Assembly: GCA_018824765.1 (NCBI GenBank)
Contig: JAHJFW010000017.1
Coordinates: forward strand, 1-5,787
Reading direction: 5' to 3'
Origin: Patescibacteria group bacterium
GTDB taxonomy: Bacteria; Patescibacteriota; Patescibacteriia; 2-12-FULL-60-25
Length of the DNA stretch: 5,787 bases
The notes beneath the pieces were generated by a model. That model was not told the DNA's origin. It saw only the letters and a program-made list of their open reading frames with translations, and made no database searches. The stretch's first letter is position 1. Every line of letters begins with the position of its first letter. Positions 1 through 5,787 of the stretch are shown here, piece by piece. The translations under genes were made by a program, and so were the position numbers.

Positions 1-785
1 CATTCCGCTATCTGGACCATGCACATTGTTACAGCACGGACGAAAAAATATTCACTGCGCACTACGACATCGTGATAATTTTCGATTCCGGCGATCTGCA
101 ATACTGCGGGGTCGTTGAACACATGAAACACCTGCCAGCCGGCTACCTGCTGGTAAATATAGACCACCATCCAACCAACGAAGGATATGGGGACATTAAT
201 TTGGTGTATCCTGATTGTAGCTCAACCGCTGAAGTTGTGGCGCGTTTTTTCAAGCACTGTGGAATCGAAGTAGATGCAAAAATCGCTACCTCGCTTTTGA
301 CCGGCCTGATTACGGACACAGGCACATTCAGTAATGCCGCCACCACATCCGCGAGCATGACCACAGCGGCTGAAATGTTTAGTGCTGGCGCGCGCTTCGG
401 AGACATTGCAAAAAACGTCCAAAATAACAAAACAGTCGCCTCTTTGAAACTCTGGGGTATTTTGCTGGACCGATTGCAGTATCATGAAGAGTTAAATATG
501 GTAACAACTTATATGTTGCAAAAAGATGCTGATGATGTGGGTGATGCCACTGACGGATTCACGAATTTTTTAAATTCCGTAGCCGGACACGCGGATACAA
601 TTATGTTTTTGAAGGAGTTGCCGGGAGGCGAAGTCAAAGGAGCCTTCAGAAGCGTGAAGTGCGATGTTTCCAAACTTGCCAAACTTCTGGGCGGTGGCGG
701 ACATAAAAATGCTGCTGCCTTCACAATAAAAGGCAGGATCAAAGAAACCGACGACGGCGTTCGCATTACCGGACTAGCACTCTAA
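1..785 (+). CDS. DHH/DHHA1 family phosphoesterase, NrnA-like (5'-truncated by window edge)
   Basis: This is a probable bifunctional oligoribonuclease (nanoRNase) and pAp phosphatase of the cytoplasm. Such enzymes remove 2-5 nt RNA fragments and dephosphorylate 3'-phosphoadenosine 5'-phosphate with Mn2+. The frame is open from base 3 to the TAA at 783-785, so the true start lies outside the window. The GTG at 72 is internal, because the residues before it (AHYDIV) read on naturally into the motif II strand IIFDSGD (Asp at 84-86). The DHH signature IDHHPTN is at 159-179 (DHH 162-170), motif IV TDTGTF has its Asp at 315-317, and the C-terminal DHHA1 glycine motif GGGGH is at 690-704. The N-terminal motif I of the DHH domain, with its first metal ligands, is off the left edge. 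About 260 residues are visible, against roughly 310-340 for full NrnA proteins. Substrate assignment within the DHH family is by resemblance; RecJ is less likely given the short spacing to DHHA1 and the early end. Confidence 0.88.
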   Translation, partial: FRYLDHAHCYSTDEKIFTAHYDIVIIFDSGDLQYCGVVEHMKHLPAGYLLVNIDHHPTNEGYGDINLVYPDCSSTAEVVARFFKHCGIEVDAKIATSLLTGLITDTGTFSNAATTSASMTTAAEMFSAGARFGDIAKNVQNNKTVASLKLWGILLDRLQYHEELNMVTTYMLQKDADDVGDATDGFTNFLNSVAGHADTIMFLKELPGGEVKGAFRSVKCDVSKLAKLLGGGGHKNAAAFTIKGRIKETDDGVRITGLAL

Positions 786-789
786 CTTT

Positions 790-818
790 TTGACTGCTAA
801 ATCGAAATAAGCTACACT
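790..818 (+). promoter_or_regulatory. Predicted sigma70-type promoter of clpP
   Basis: TTGACT at 790-795 matches the -35 consensus at 5 of 6 positions. TACACT at 813-818 matches the -10 consensus at 4 of 6, and the spacer is the optimal 17 bases. Transcription would start near 825, giving a leader of about 75 bases before the clpP ATG. The promoter starts five bases after the upstream stop codon, so clpP need not depend on the phosphoesterase transcript. A second -10-like TACTAT at 883-888 lies just before the gene. It would give a nearly leaderless mRNA but lacks a matching -35. Confidence 0.5.
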
Positions 819-900
819 TCCGACACTACCATTAAATAATTCCAAATCTTATTCCACTTCCCTATACACGCTAAATACCGGCTACTATCCTAATCTATCT

Positions 901-1515
901 ATGAAAAACCCCTATCAAATAAACTCCGAAACGCCTTCTTCATGGCTTATTCCGACCGTGATAGAAAAAACCCATAACGGCGAACGTGCGTATGACATCT
1001 ACTCGCGCCTGCTCAAAGACCGCATCATCATGCTCGGCACGCCGATCAACGATGAGATCGCCAACATCATTGTCGCGCAATTGCTGTTTTTGGAAAGCCA
1101 GGACAAAACCAAAGACATCAAGCTGTACGTGAACACCCCGGGCGGCTCAGTCACGGCGGGTCTCGCCATCTACGACACAATGCAGCATGTTAGCTGCGAT
1201 GTTTCAACAATTTGCATGGGCATGGCCGCATCAATGGGTGCAGTGCTCTTGGCCGGCGGCGCAAAAGGAAAACGTTTCGCGCTACCCAACTCTGAAATCA
1301 TGATCCACCAGCCTCTTGGCGGAATGGAAGGACAGGCCACGGACATCAAAATCCACGCAGAACGCATTTTGCAGATGCGCGAACAGCTGAACAAGATTAT
1401 ACAAAAACATACCGGCCAATCGCTCAAAAAAATCGAAACTGACACGGAACGCGACAACTTCATGCTGCCAAAGCAGGCGCTTGAGTACGGTCTGATAGAC
1501 AAAGTGATCAGCTAA
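901..1515 (+). CDS. clpP: ATP-dependent Clp protease proteolytic subunit ClpP
   Basis: ClpP is the serine protease of the cytoplasmic Clp machinery. Two heptamer rings form a chamber that degrades proteins unfolded and fed in by ClpX, ClpA or ClpC. The 204 residues match the usual length. The catalytic triad is intact: Ser111 in GMAASMGA, His136 in MIHQPLGG and Asp185 in DTERD, the same numbers as in the E. coli precursor. The oxyanion-hole region NTPGGSVTAG (78-87) and the handle-helix segment QATDIKIHAERIL are also conserved. The mature-type N-terminus LIPTVIE starts at residue 16, so the first 14-15 residues are probably a cleaved propeptide. The ATG at 901 gives the expected N-terminal length, although no Shine-Dalgarno sequence precedes it (the preceding bases are CTATCCTAATCTATCT). 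No Clp ATPase gene is adjacent. The gene has its own promoter and is followed after 11 bases by the shared palindromic terminator. Identification is very secure. Confidence 0.98.
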   Translation: MKNPYQINSETPSSWLIPTVIEKTHNGERAYDIYSRLLKDRIIMLGTPINDEIANIIVAQLLFLESQDKTKDIKLYVNTPGGSVTAGLAIYDTMQHVSCDVSTICMGMAASMGAVLLAGGAKGKRFALPNSEIMIHQPLGGMEGQATDIKIHAERILQMREQLNKIIQKHTGQSLKKIETDTERDNFMLPKQALEYGLIDKVIS

Positions 1516-1526
1516 AAAACGCTATC

Positions 1527-1566
1527 AATTATCCAAAAAAGCCCGATCGGGCTTTTTTGGATAATT
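1527..1566. terminator. Bidirectional intrinsic terminator between clpP and gyrA (40-bp perfect palindrome)
   Basis: The segment is identical to its own reverse complement over 40 bases, centred between 1546 and 1547. The GC core GCCCGATCGGGC (1541-1552) is flanked by A6 at 1535-1540 and T6 at 1553-1558, with outer arms ATTATCC and GGATAAT. In either direction the RNA forms a GC stem followed by a U tract, the standard Rho-independent design. It starts 11 bases after the clpP stop and ends one base before the last base of the gyrA stop codon, so it serves both convergent genes. Confidence 0.93.
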
Positions 1567-1567
1567 T

Positions 1568-4108
1568 CTATACCTCCACATCCTCTTCCTGCGTGCTCAC
1601 GAATGTAACGCTGGAAAGCGAGTCGCCTTCTTCGCGGAATCGCATTACGCGCACTCCTTGCGTATCTCGGCCGAGCGAGGGAACGCTCTTGAATGGCACG
1701 CGGATTACCACGCCTTTTTTGGATATCAGGATTAGATCGCGGTCGTCATCCGAATGGGAAACCTGCGCGCCGACAACAACACCGGTTTTAGCTGTAACCT
1801 TCATCGTGCGGATGCCGGACCCGCCGCGCTTCTGCACTTTATACTCATCAAGCGGCGTGCGTTTGCCCAGTCCGTTTTCCGCTACTGTAAACAGTTCAAG
1901 CGTGCTCTTTTTAGCTTTCGCTTCTGCCGCAGGAATCATATCCATGCCGACAACCATGTCATTTTTCTTCAATTTAATTCCGCGTACGCCAGCCGCCTGC
2001 CGCCCCATCGGCCGCACATCCTCTTCGGAAAACCGAATTGACTGGCCGTTGCCGGTTACGAGCGAAATCTCATCCTCGCCGCTTGTCGGCTTCACCCATT
2101 TCAAATCATCGCCTTCATGCAATTTAATGGCTATCAGTCCGTTACTGCGCACGTTCTTAAAATCTTCGAGCGAAGTCTTTTTTATCGTCCCTTGGCTCGT
2201 CACCATCAACAAATATTTAACCGGCGCATCAACCGTCTTTTTCTTTGAAAGATACTGGTCGAGCGGCAAAATGGAAGACACTTTTTCGCCGGGTGCGAGC
2301 TGGAGGAAGTTTACGATCGCCTGCCCTTTGGCAGTGCGGCTCCCTTGCGGAACATCATATGCCTTCAACAAGAACGCGCGGCCGCGGGTCGTGAAGAACA
2401 AAAGGTCGGCGTGCGTGGTCGTTGAAAACAAATGTTCGACACGGTCTTCCTCCTTTGTTGTCACGCCAGTTACACCTTTGCCGCCGCGCCGCTGCGACCG
2501 GAAAGTATCCGGCGGCACACGCTTGATGTAACCGTCGCCTGTAATCATTACAACCGTGGGTTCTTCCGGAATCAAATCCTCTGCCGAAAACTCACCCAAC
2601 GGAGATTTAACGACTTTGGTGCGGCGCTCATCGCCATACTTTTCTTTGAGATCCAAAACATCTTTTTTAATCAAATCGAGCATTTTCTTTGGTGACTTGA
2701 GGATCGACTCCAATTCTATTATCAATTCCATCTTTTCCTTGTACTCCTGCTCAATCTTCATCCGCTCAAGGTTCGCTAACTGCTGAAGCTTCATTTCCAA
2801 AATCGCACCCGCCTGGATTTCAGACAGCTTGAACTTCTTTACAAGGTTGACCTTAGCTTCATCTTTATCCTTCGATTTCTTGATGGTCTTGATGACCTCG
2901 TCTATCTTAGCCAGCGCGATCCGCAAACCTTCCAAGATATGCGCGCGCTCGCGGGCTTTCATTAAATCGTATTCGGTTCTGCGCTTAACCACGATCTGCC
3001 GATGCTTAATGTATTCCTCCAGAATATTCTTCAGCGTCAAAACCCGCGGCTGAATCCCGTCCACGACAGCCAGCATATTCACGTGGAACGTATCCTGTAG
3101 CTGGCTCATCTTAAACAGCTGGTTCAAAACTTTTTTCGGATATGCGTCTTTTTTCAACTCCACCACAATACGGACGCCGTCTTTGTTGGATTCATCGCGC
3201 AGATCCTTTATGCCGTCGATTCTTTTATCGTTGACCAAACCGGCGATATGCTCGAGCAATGAGGCCTTGTTGACCAAATACGGAATCTCATTGACGATAA
3301 TGCTGTAAGCTCCGGATTTCGATTCGACGATTTCCGTCTTTGCCCGCGTTACAATGCCGCCTTTGCCAGTGGCATAAGCCTGCAAAATGTCGCGGCTGTT
3401 ATAAATGATGCCGCCTGTCGGAAAGTCAGGGCCGGTTACATGCGCCATCAATTCTTCAACCGTAATTTCCGGATTTTCAATCAAGGCGGCCACAGCCTCA
3501 CATAATTCGGTCAAATTATGAGGGGGAATATTCGTGGCCATGCCGACTGCAATGCCAAGCGTCCCGTTTAAAAGCAGGTTGGGCAACTTAGCCGGCAAAA
3601 CCGTCGGCTCCTTGTGCGACCCGTCGTAGTTCGGCGCAAAATCAACCGTATCTTTCTCAATGTCCAGCAACATTTCCTCGGCAATGGCCGCAAGTTTTGC
3701 TTCGGTATATCTGTAAGCCGCAGCCGAGTCTCCATCCAATGAACCGAAGTTTCCCTGCCCTCTTACCAGCGGGTAACGGAAGGAAAAATCCTGCGCCATG
3801 CGCACTAACGAATCGTACACTGCCGAGTCGCCGTGCGGATGGTACTTGCCAAGCACGTCACCGACAACCGTGGCGCACTTTTTGAATTTTGCCGTGGAAC
3901 GCAAACCGGACTGCCACATGGAATACAAAATCCTGCGATGCACCGGCTTCAAGCCGTCACGCGCGTCAGGCAATGCGCGCGAAACAATAACCGACATGGC
4001 GTAATCAAGATACGAAGCGCGCATTTCTTCAGTTATAGGACGGCGCTCGAGCTTGCCTGCGCTGTTTTCTTCCTTTGGAATTGGAAGTGGGACCTGCTTT
4101 TTCGGCAT
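1568..4108 (-). CDS. gyrA: DNA gyrase subunit A
   Basis: GyrA is the breakage-reunion subunit of the A2B2 gyrase, which introduces negative supercoils using ATP hydrolysed by GyrB. The protein has 846 residues, between the B. subtilis and E. coli lengths. A short lysine/proline-rich N-terminus leads into ITEEMRASYLDYAMSVIVSR. The winged-helix region carries KYHPHGDSAVYDSLVRMAQ, and the catalytic tyrosine is Tyr134 in AYRYTEAKL (codon at 3709-3707). The coiled-coil arm covers roughly residues 360-490. The C-terminal beta-pinwheel begins near residue 510 and holds an exact GyrA box, QRRGGKG, at about 539-545, which marks gyrase rather than ParC/topoisomerase IV. A degenerate QKRGGSG follows at about 759-765. 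Positions equivalent to E. coli Ser83 and Asp87 are Ser95 and Asp99. The C-terminal tail is short and mildly acidic. It is the last gene of a three-gene operon, 20 bases after the preceding stop, with no Shine-Dalgarno sequence before its ATG, and it ends in TAG beside the palindromic terminator. Confidence 0.98.
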   Translation of the reverse strand: MPKKQVPLPIPKEENSAGKLERRPITEEMRASYLDYAMSVIVSRALPDARDGLKPVHRRILYSMWQSGLRSTAKFKKCATVVGDVLGKYHPHGDSAVYDSLVRMAQDFSFRYPLVRGQGNFGSLDGDSAAAYRYTEAKLAAIAEEMLLDIEKDTVDFAPNYDGSHKEPTVLPAKLPNLLLNGTLGIAVGMATNIPPHNLTELCEAVAALIENPEITVEELMAHVTGPDFPTGGIIYNSRDILQAYATGKGGIVTRAKTEIVESKSGAYSIIVNEIPYLVNKASLLEHIAGLVNDKRIDGIKDLRDESNKDGVRIVVELKKDAYPKKVLNQLFKMSQLQDTFHVNMLAVVDGIQPRVLTLKNILEEYIKHRQIVVKRRTEYDLMKARERAHILEGLRIALAKIDEVIKTIKKSKDKDEAKVNLVKKFKLSEIQAGAILEMKLQQLANLERMKIEQEYKEKMELIIELESILKSPKKMLDLIKKDVLDLKEKYGDERRTKVVKSPLGEFSAEDLIPEEPTVVMITGDGYIKRVPPDTFRSQRRGGKGVTGVTTKEEDRVEHLFSTTTHADLLFFTTRGRAFLLKAYDVPQGSRTAKGQAIVNFLQLAPGEKVSSILPLDQYLSKKKTVDAPVKYLLMVTSQGTIKKTSLEDFKNVRSNGLIAIKLHEGDDLKWVKPTSGEDEISLVTGNGQSIRFSEEDVRPMGRQAAGVRGIKLKKNDMVVGMDMIPAAEAKAKKSTLELFTVAENGLGKRTPLDEYKVQKRGGSGIRTMKVTAKTGVVVGAQVSHSDDDRDLILISKKGVVIRVPFKSVPSLGRDTQGVRVMRFREEGDSLSSVTFVSTQEEDVEV

Positions 4109-4128
4109 AAATTAAATTGCGAAAATTT

Positions 4129-4638
4129 TTACTCTTCTGTAGAAGTTGGATTAGTCGTCGAGGCGGCCTGCCCGGGGGCGAACAAGTCTGCATTGCCTGA
4201 ACTGTCTTTCAAACGGCTGCCGATCTGTTCAAGTATCGCCTCTTCCTGCAGTTTAGCCTCCAACTGCCCGACAACTGTTTCAATCTCGGAATTTATTTCT
4301 TTAAACTGCTCGCCGCCGCTGTCCAGAACATCGGTTATTTCCGCCCCGCTCTTCAAAACCGCGGTCACTGTTTCATCTCTAGGCTCTGCCAAAGCACGGG
4401 TGATCCCGTCGTTTGTGGCATACAACCAAAATAAAGCCACAAAAACCGAACAGACGATTACACCGGCCCACATGCTGACTTTTTGCGTCGCATCAAGCGG
4501 ACGGCGCGCTCTGGTATGCGCCAAAATCAATTCCCTTTTTTCATCCAGCGACAAAATCTTGGGCTTATTCTTGGCCGAGGCGGCGCTCTTTGCCCGTTTC
4601 GGACGGATCGCGCCGGATGTTGTGCGTGGCTTAATCAT
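4129..4638 (-). CDS. Single-pass membrane protein of unknown function
   Basis: I do not recognise a family for this 169-residue protein. The first 53 residues are strongly basic (many Lys/Arg, with Ala/Ser-rich stretches), which favours a cytoplasmic N-terminus that could touch DNA, RNA or phospholipid. One hydrophobic segment, about residues 54-74 (core MWAGVIVCSVFVALFWLYAT), should span the membrane. Around 95 residues outside follow. Roughly 109-145 are charged and heptad-like, probably helical or coiled coil, and the last 20 are a Ser/Thr/Pro-rich, probably disordered tail ending in acidic residues. No catalytic motif, cysteine pair or lipobox is seen. It lies 19 bases after the MBL-fold gene and 20 bases before gyrA, so it is almost certainly co-transcribed with both. 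The ATG at 4638 is chosen because it starts the longest frame and preserves operon spacing; no Shine-Dalgarno sequence precedes it. That it is a real gene is well supported by its composition and placement; its function is not. Confidence 0.8.
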   Translation of the reverse strand: MIKPRTTSGAIRPKRAKSAASAKNKPKILSLDEKRELILAHTRARRPLDATQKVSMWAGVIVCSVFVALFWLYATNDGITRALAEPRDETVTAVLKSGAEITDVLDSGGEQFKEINSEIETVVGQLEAKLQEEAILEQIGSRLKDSSGNADLFAPGQAASTTNPTSTEE

Positions 4639-4657
4639 GATAATCGTAATTTTAGGC

Positions 4658-5302
4658 TTAGGCTTTTTCCAACACGGCTACCAAAAGATCTTCATTCATC
4701 AAATCCTTTTTCGCAATTTTCAATTTCAGCGCATCCTGCCGCTGACAAACTCCCAACTGCTTGCAAAATGCGTCAATCCCCTGCAATTTTTCTTTGACTC
4801 CCGGCAAGTCGAAATAAATCGGGATCACAATCCGCGGATCAACCGTCGAAATAACACCTGCCGCAATCTTGGAATCCAAGACGTTGCCACCGCCGACTGG
4901 AATTATCAAGATATCAATATTGCCCAACTGTTCCTGCTCATGCGCTGTCAAAGCACGCTTGCAGGCTCCCAAAAATGCGATTGAAATATTCTCGGCATCA
5001 AAACGATAAATAAGCGGCCTGAATTTTTCAGTTTCAGCCGTCGGATCTTGAATGCCGCGGACGAACAAATCTTTCACCTCATACTCGCCCGGATCAGAAA
5101 TGATAAACGGCGTTCCGCCTACGCCTTCCAAATTAAACAGCGACCTGTCCTGATGCGAAAGCGCCAAAATATCCGGCTCAGCTGTCCGCGGAAAACGCAA
5201 ACCGCTGTCATTAAAAAAGGGGTCGGTAAGAAGGGTTGATGCCACTTCTCCGGTTTTAGCCTCAATGCGAATTGATGAAAATCCGTGCCAAAAAATCTGC
5301 AT
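4658..5302 (-). CDS. Metallo-beta-lactamase-fold protein (COG2220-like), metal ligands apparently lost
   Basis: The 214 residues follow the layout of small beta-lactamase-superfamily hydrolases: MQIFWHGFSSIRIE at the start, TLLTDPFF (23-30), DILALSHQDRS (44-54), PFIISDPGEYEVKDLFVRGI (65-84), IDILIIPVGGGNVLD (129-143) and DPRIVIPIYF (155-164). In active relatives these positions carry a GHS near the N-terminus, an HxHxDH metal motif, an H/D-containing LGD segment and an IPxHY strand. Here they read GFS, SHQDRS, FLGACK and IPIYF, so nearly every Zn/Mn ligand is missing. The fold is therefore likely kept without conventional metal hydrolysis; a structural or binding role is an inference. No signal peptide or membrane segment is present. 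It is the first gene of the operon with the membrane protein and gyrA, about 30 bases downstream of a strong-looking promoter. The start at 5302 fits the family N-terminus and lacks a Shine-Dalgarno sequence. The fold assignment is good; the substrate is unknown. Confidence 0.83.
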   Translation of the reverse strand: MQIFWHGFSSIRIEAKTGEVASTLLTDPFFNDSGLRFPRTAEPDILALSHQDRSLFNLEGVGGTPFIISDPGEYEVKDLFVRGIQDPTAETEKFRPLIYRFDAENISIAFLGACKRALTAHEQEQLGNIDILIIPVGGGNVLDSKIAAGVISTVDPRIVIPIYFDLPGVKEKLQGIDAFCKQLGVCQRQDALKLKIAKKDLMNEDLLVAVLEKA

Positions 5303-5338
5303 AAAAATAGATAAAATTTAGTGGTTGGAAGTGGGGAA

Positions 5339-5367
5339 ATTATAACACGGGAAAGGAGAGAAAACAA
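5339..5367 (-). promoter_or_regulatory. Predicted promoter of the MBL-fold / membrane protein / gyrA operon
   Basis: On the minus strand TATAAT (5344-5339) is an exact -10 element and is preceded by TGT, forming an extended -10. TTGTTT (5367-5362), 17 bases upstream, matches the first three -35 consensus positions. Transcription would start near 5332, leaving a leader of about 30 bases before the ATG at 5302. This is the best promoter-like site in the window, and it would drive gyrA as the third gene. Confidence 0.62.
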
Positions 5368-5387
5368 CACCATATCAGCCGCTAATT

Positions 5388-5420
5388 ATAGGGCTCGGGA
5401 CTTGAAACTTTTAGCCCTAT
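5388..5420. other. Inverted repeat in the GalT-like / MBL spacer
   Basis: ATAGGGCT (5388-5395) and AGCCCTAT (5413-5420) are perfect 8-base arms separated by 17 bases. On the minus strand it lies 67-99 bases downstream of the GalT-like stop codon and upstream of the operon promoter. A 3' hairpin of the upstream transcript or a protein-binding dyad are both possible. There is no T tract after either arm, so it is not a standard intrinsic terminator. Confidence 0.3.
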
Positions 5421-5475
5421 TCGCCGCTTTCCTTTCCAATCCCTTCGTTATCCGTCTTGCCCGTCATTCCACATT

Positions 5476-5493
5476 CTTCCTACTTCCTACTTC
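5476..5493. repeat. Short 7-bp tandem repeat overlapping the stop of the GalT-like gene
   Basis: CTTCCTA is repeated at 5476-5482 and 5483-5489 and continues as CTTC to 5493, with a further CACTTCC at 5495-5501. The TAG stop of the GalT-like gene (5489-5487) is inside the second unit, so slippage here could alter the protein's last residues. It belongs to a broader pyrimidine-rich stretch at about 5421-5515. Confidence 0.55.
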
Positions 5494-5787
5494 ACACTTC
5501 CATTCCCAGCCTCCATATACTCCTCCGCCGCAATCTCGGCAGACACAGGATTCACATACACTCCGGCATCAAGCTCAAAGCCGCCGGCAACTTGCGCACG
5601 CGGAATGAAACGAATTTCAAAATGCTCATCGCGTTCATCTAGAACGTCGTGAAAGAAAAAATTATATGAAAACTTCCGCTTCTTCATAAGCGGCAAAAGC
5701 GAATGCAGCGCCTTAGCCAACGCACGACGTTCGGCCGGCGTAGTCTCGGTTAGATTATCAATTCTTCGGCGTGGCAAAATCCTAACC
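5487..5787 (-). CDS. HIT-superfamily protein, galactose-1-phosphate uridylyltransferase-like C-terminal end (truncated by window edge)
   Basis: The frame is open through the right edge and ends with TAG at 5489-5487; about 100 residues are visible. The TTG at 5777 is internal, since the upstream in-frame residues (V-R-I) continue the PRRR strand as in relatives. GalT enzymes exchange uridylyl groups between UDP-glucose and galactose-1-phosphate in nucleotide-sugar metabolism. The visible part fits their C-terminal half: ILPRRRIDNLTETTPAERR corresponds to the usual 'PkrH..dl..lt..E' segment. The core strand HFEIRFIPR (residues 52-60 from the codon at 5777) and the end AGGFELDAGVYVNPVSAEIA match the typical AGFELGTG-INPV-PEEAA pattern. 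The usual HxH of the core strand reads His-Phe-Glu, and the His of the earlier PkrH segment is Arg, so metal binding or substrate may differ from classical GalT. The catalytic HPH motif, if present, lies outside the window. It is transcribed towards the MBL operon, with 184 bases between them. Confidence 0.75.
   Translation of the reverse strand, partial: VRILPRRRIDNLTETTPAERRALAKALHSLLPLMKKRKFSYNFFFHDVLDERDEHFEIRFIPRAQVAGGFELDAGVYVNPVSAEIAAEEYMEAGNGSVK

Noticed and set aside
72..74. GTG at 72 as the start of the DHH protein
   Set aside because: The frame stays open to the window edge and the preceding residues fit the strand leading into the FDSGD motif, so this is an internal Val codon.
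786..900. Terminator or small RNA between the DHH gene and clpP
   Set aside because: No GC-rich inverted repeat with a T tract could be found in this spacer; only promoter-like elements are supported.
1535..1558. Palindrome as a restriction/methylation or recombination site because of its central GATC
   Set aside because: The GC core with A6/T6 flanks between convergent stop codons is fully explained as a bidirectional terminator.
1557..2531. Plus-strand open frame of 324 codons opposite the gyrA C-terminal domain
   Set aside because: It would start inside the terminator palindrome, is Ser/Thr/Arg-rich without domain features, and lies entirely opposite conserved gyrA sequence apart from its first bases.
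3792..3840. Quinolone-resistance substitution in GyrA
   Set aside because: The positions equivalent to E. coli Ser83 and Asp87 are Ser and Asp, the susceptible-type residues.
3833..4984. Plus-strand open frame of 383 codons opposite gyrA, the membrane protein and the MBL-fold gene
   Set aside because: It crosses three well-supported minus-strand genes and their spacers, has no recognisable domain and reads as biased composition (Ser/Arg/Asn-rich) typical of an antisense shadow.
5775..5777. TTG at 5777 as the start of a complete 96-residue protein
   Set aside because: In-frame codons continue to the right edge and match the expected upstream part of a GalT-like domain, so the gene is truncated by the window.

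Overview
The window looks like ordinary bacterial chromosome carrying housekeeping genes. No mobile element, tRNA, rRNA or CRISPR array is visible. Protein style, several very short spacers, a standard genetic code (stops used here are TAA and TAG only) and a complete lack of Shine-Dalgarno sequences suggest a Candidate Phyla Radiation (Patescibacteria, probably Parcubacteria-like) organism. That placement is an inference from remembered protein resemblance, because no marker RNA is present.

Left part, plus strand: the C-terminal two thirds or more of a DHH/DHHA1 phosphoesterase (NrnA-like nanoRNase/pAp phosphatase) runs in from the left edge and ends at 785. A 115-base spacer with a good sigma70-type promoter leads into an intact clpP (901-1515) with a full Ser-His-Asp triad. 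Behind clpP is a 40-base perfect palindrome with A/T-tract flanks, which serves as a shared terminator.

Right part, minus strand, read from right to left: the C-terminal end of a HIT-superfamily protein resembling galactose-1-phosphate uridylyltransferase (5787-5487), a 184-base spacer with an extended -10 promoter, and then a three-gene operon. The operon holds a metallo-beta-lactamase-fold protein that has lost its metal ligands (5302-4658), a one-pass membrane protein of unknown role (4638-4129), and an intact DNA gyrase A subunit (4108-1568). Spacers of 19 and 20 bases indicate co-transcription. gyrA converges on clpP at the palindromic terminator.

Functionally the genes cover RNA-fragment turnover (NrnA), protein turnover (ClpP), DNA supercoiling (GyrA) and nucleotide-sugar metabolism (GalT-like). 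I saw no dramatic new system. The items most worth a second look are the ligand-less MBL-fold protein and the unknown membrane protein carried with gyrA, and the absence of Shine-Dalgarno sequences at all four visible start codons.
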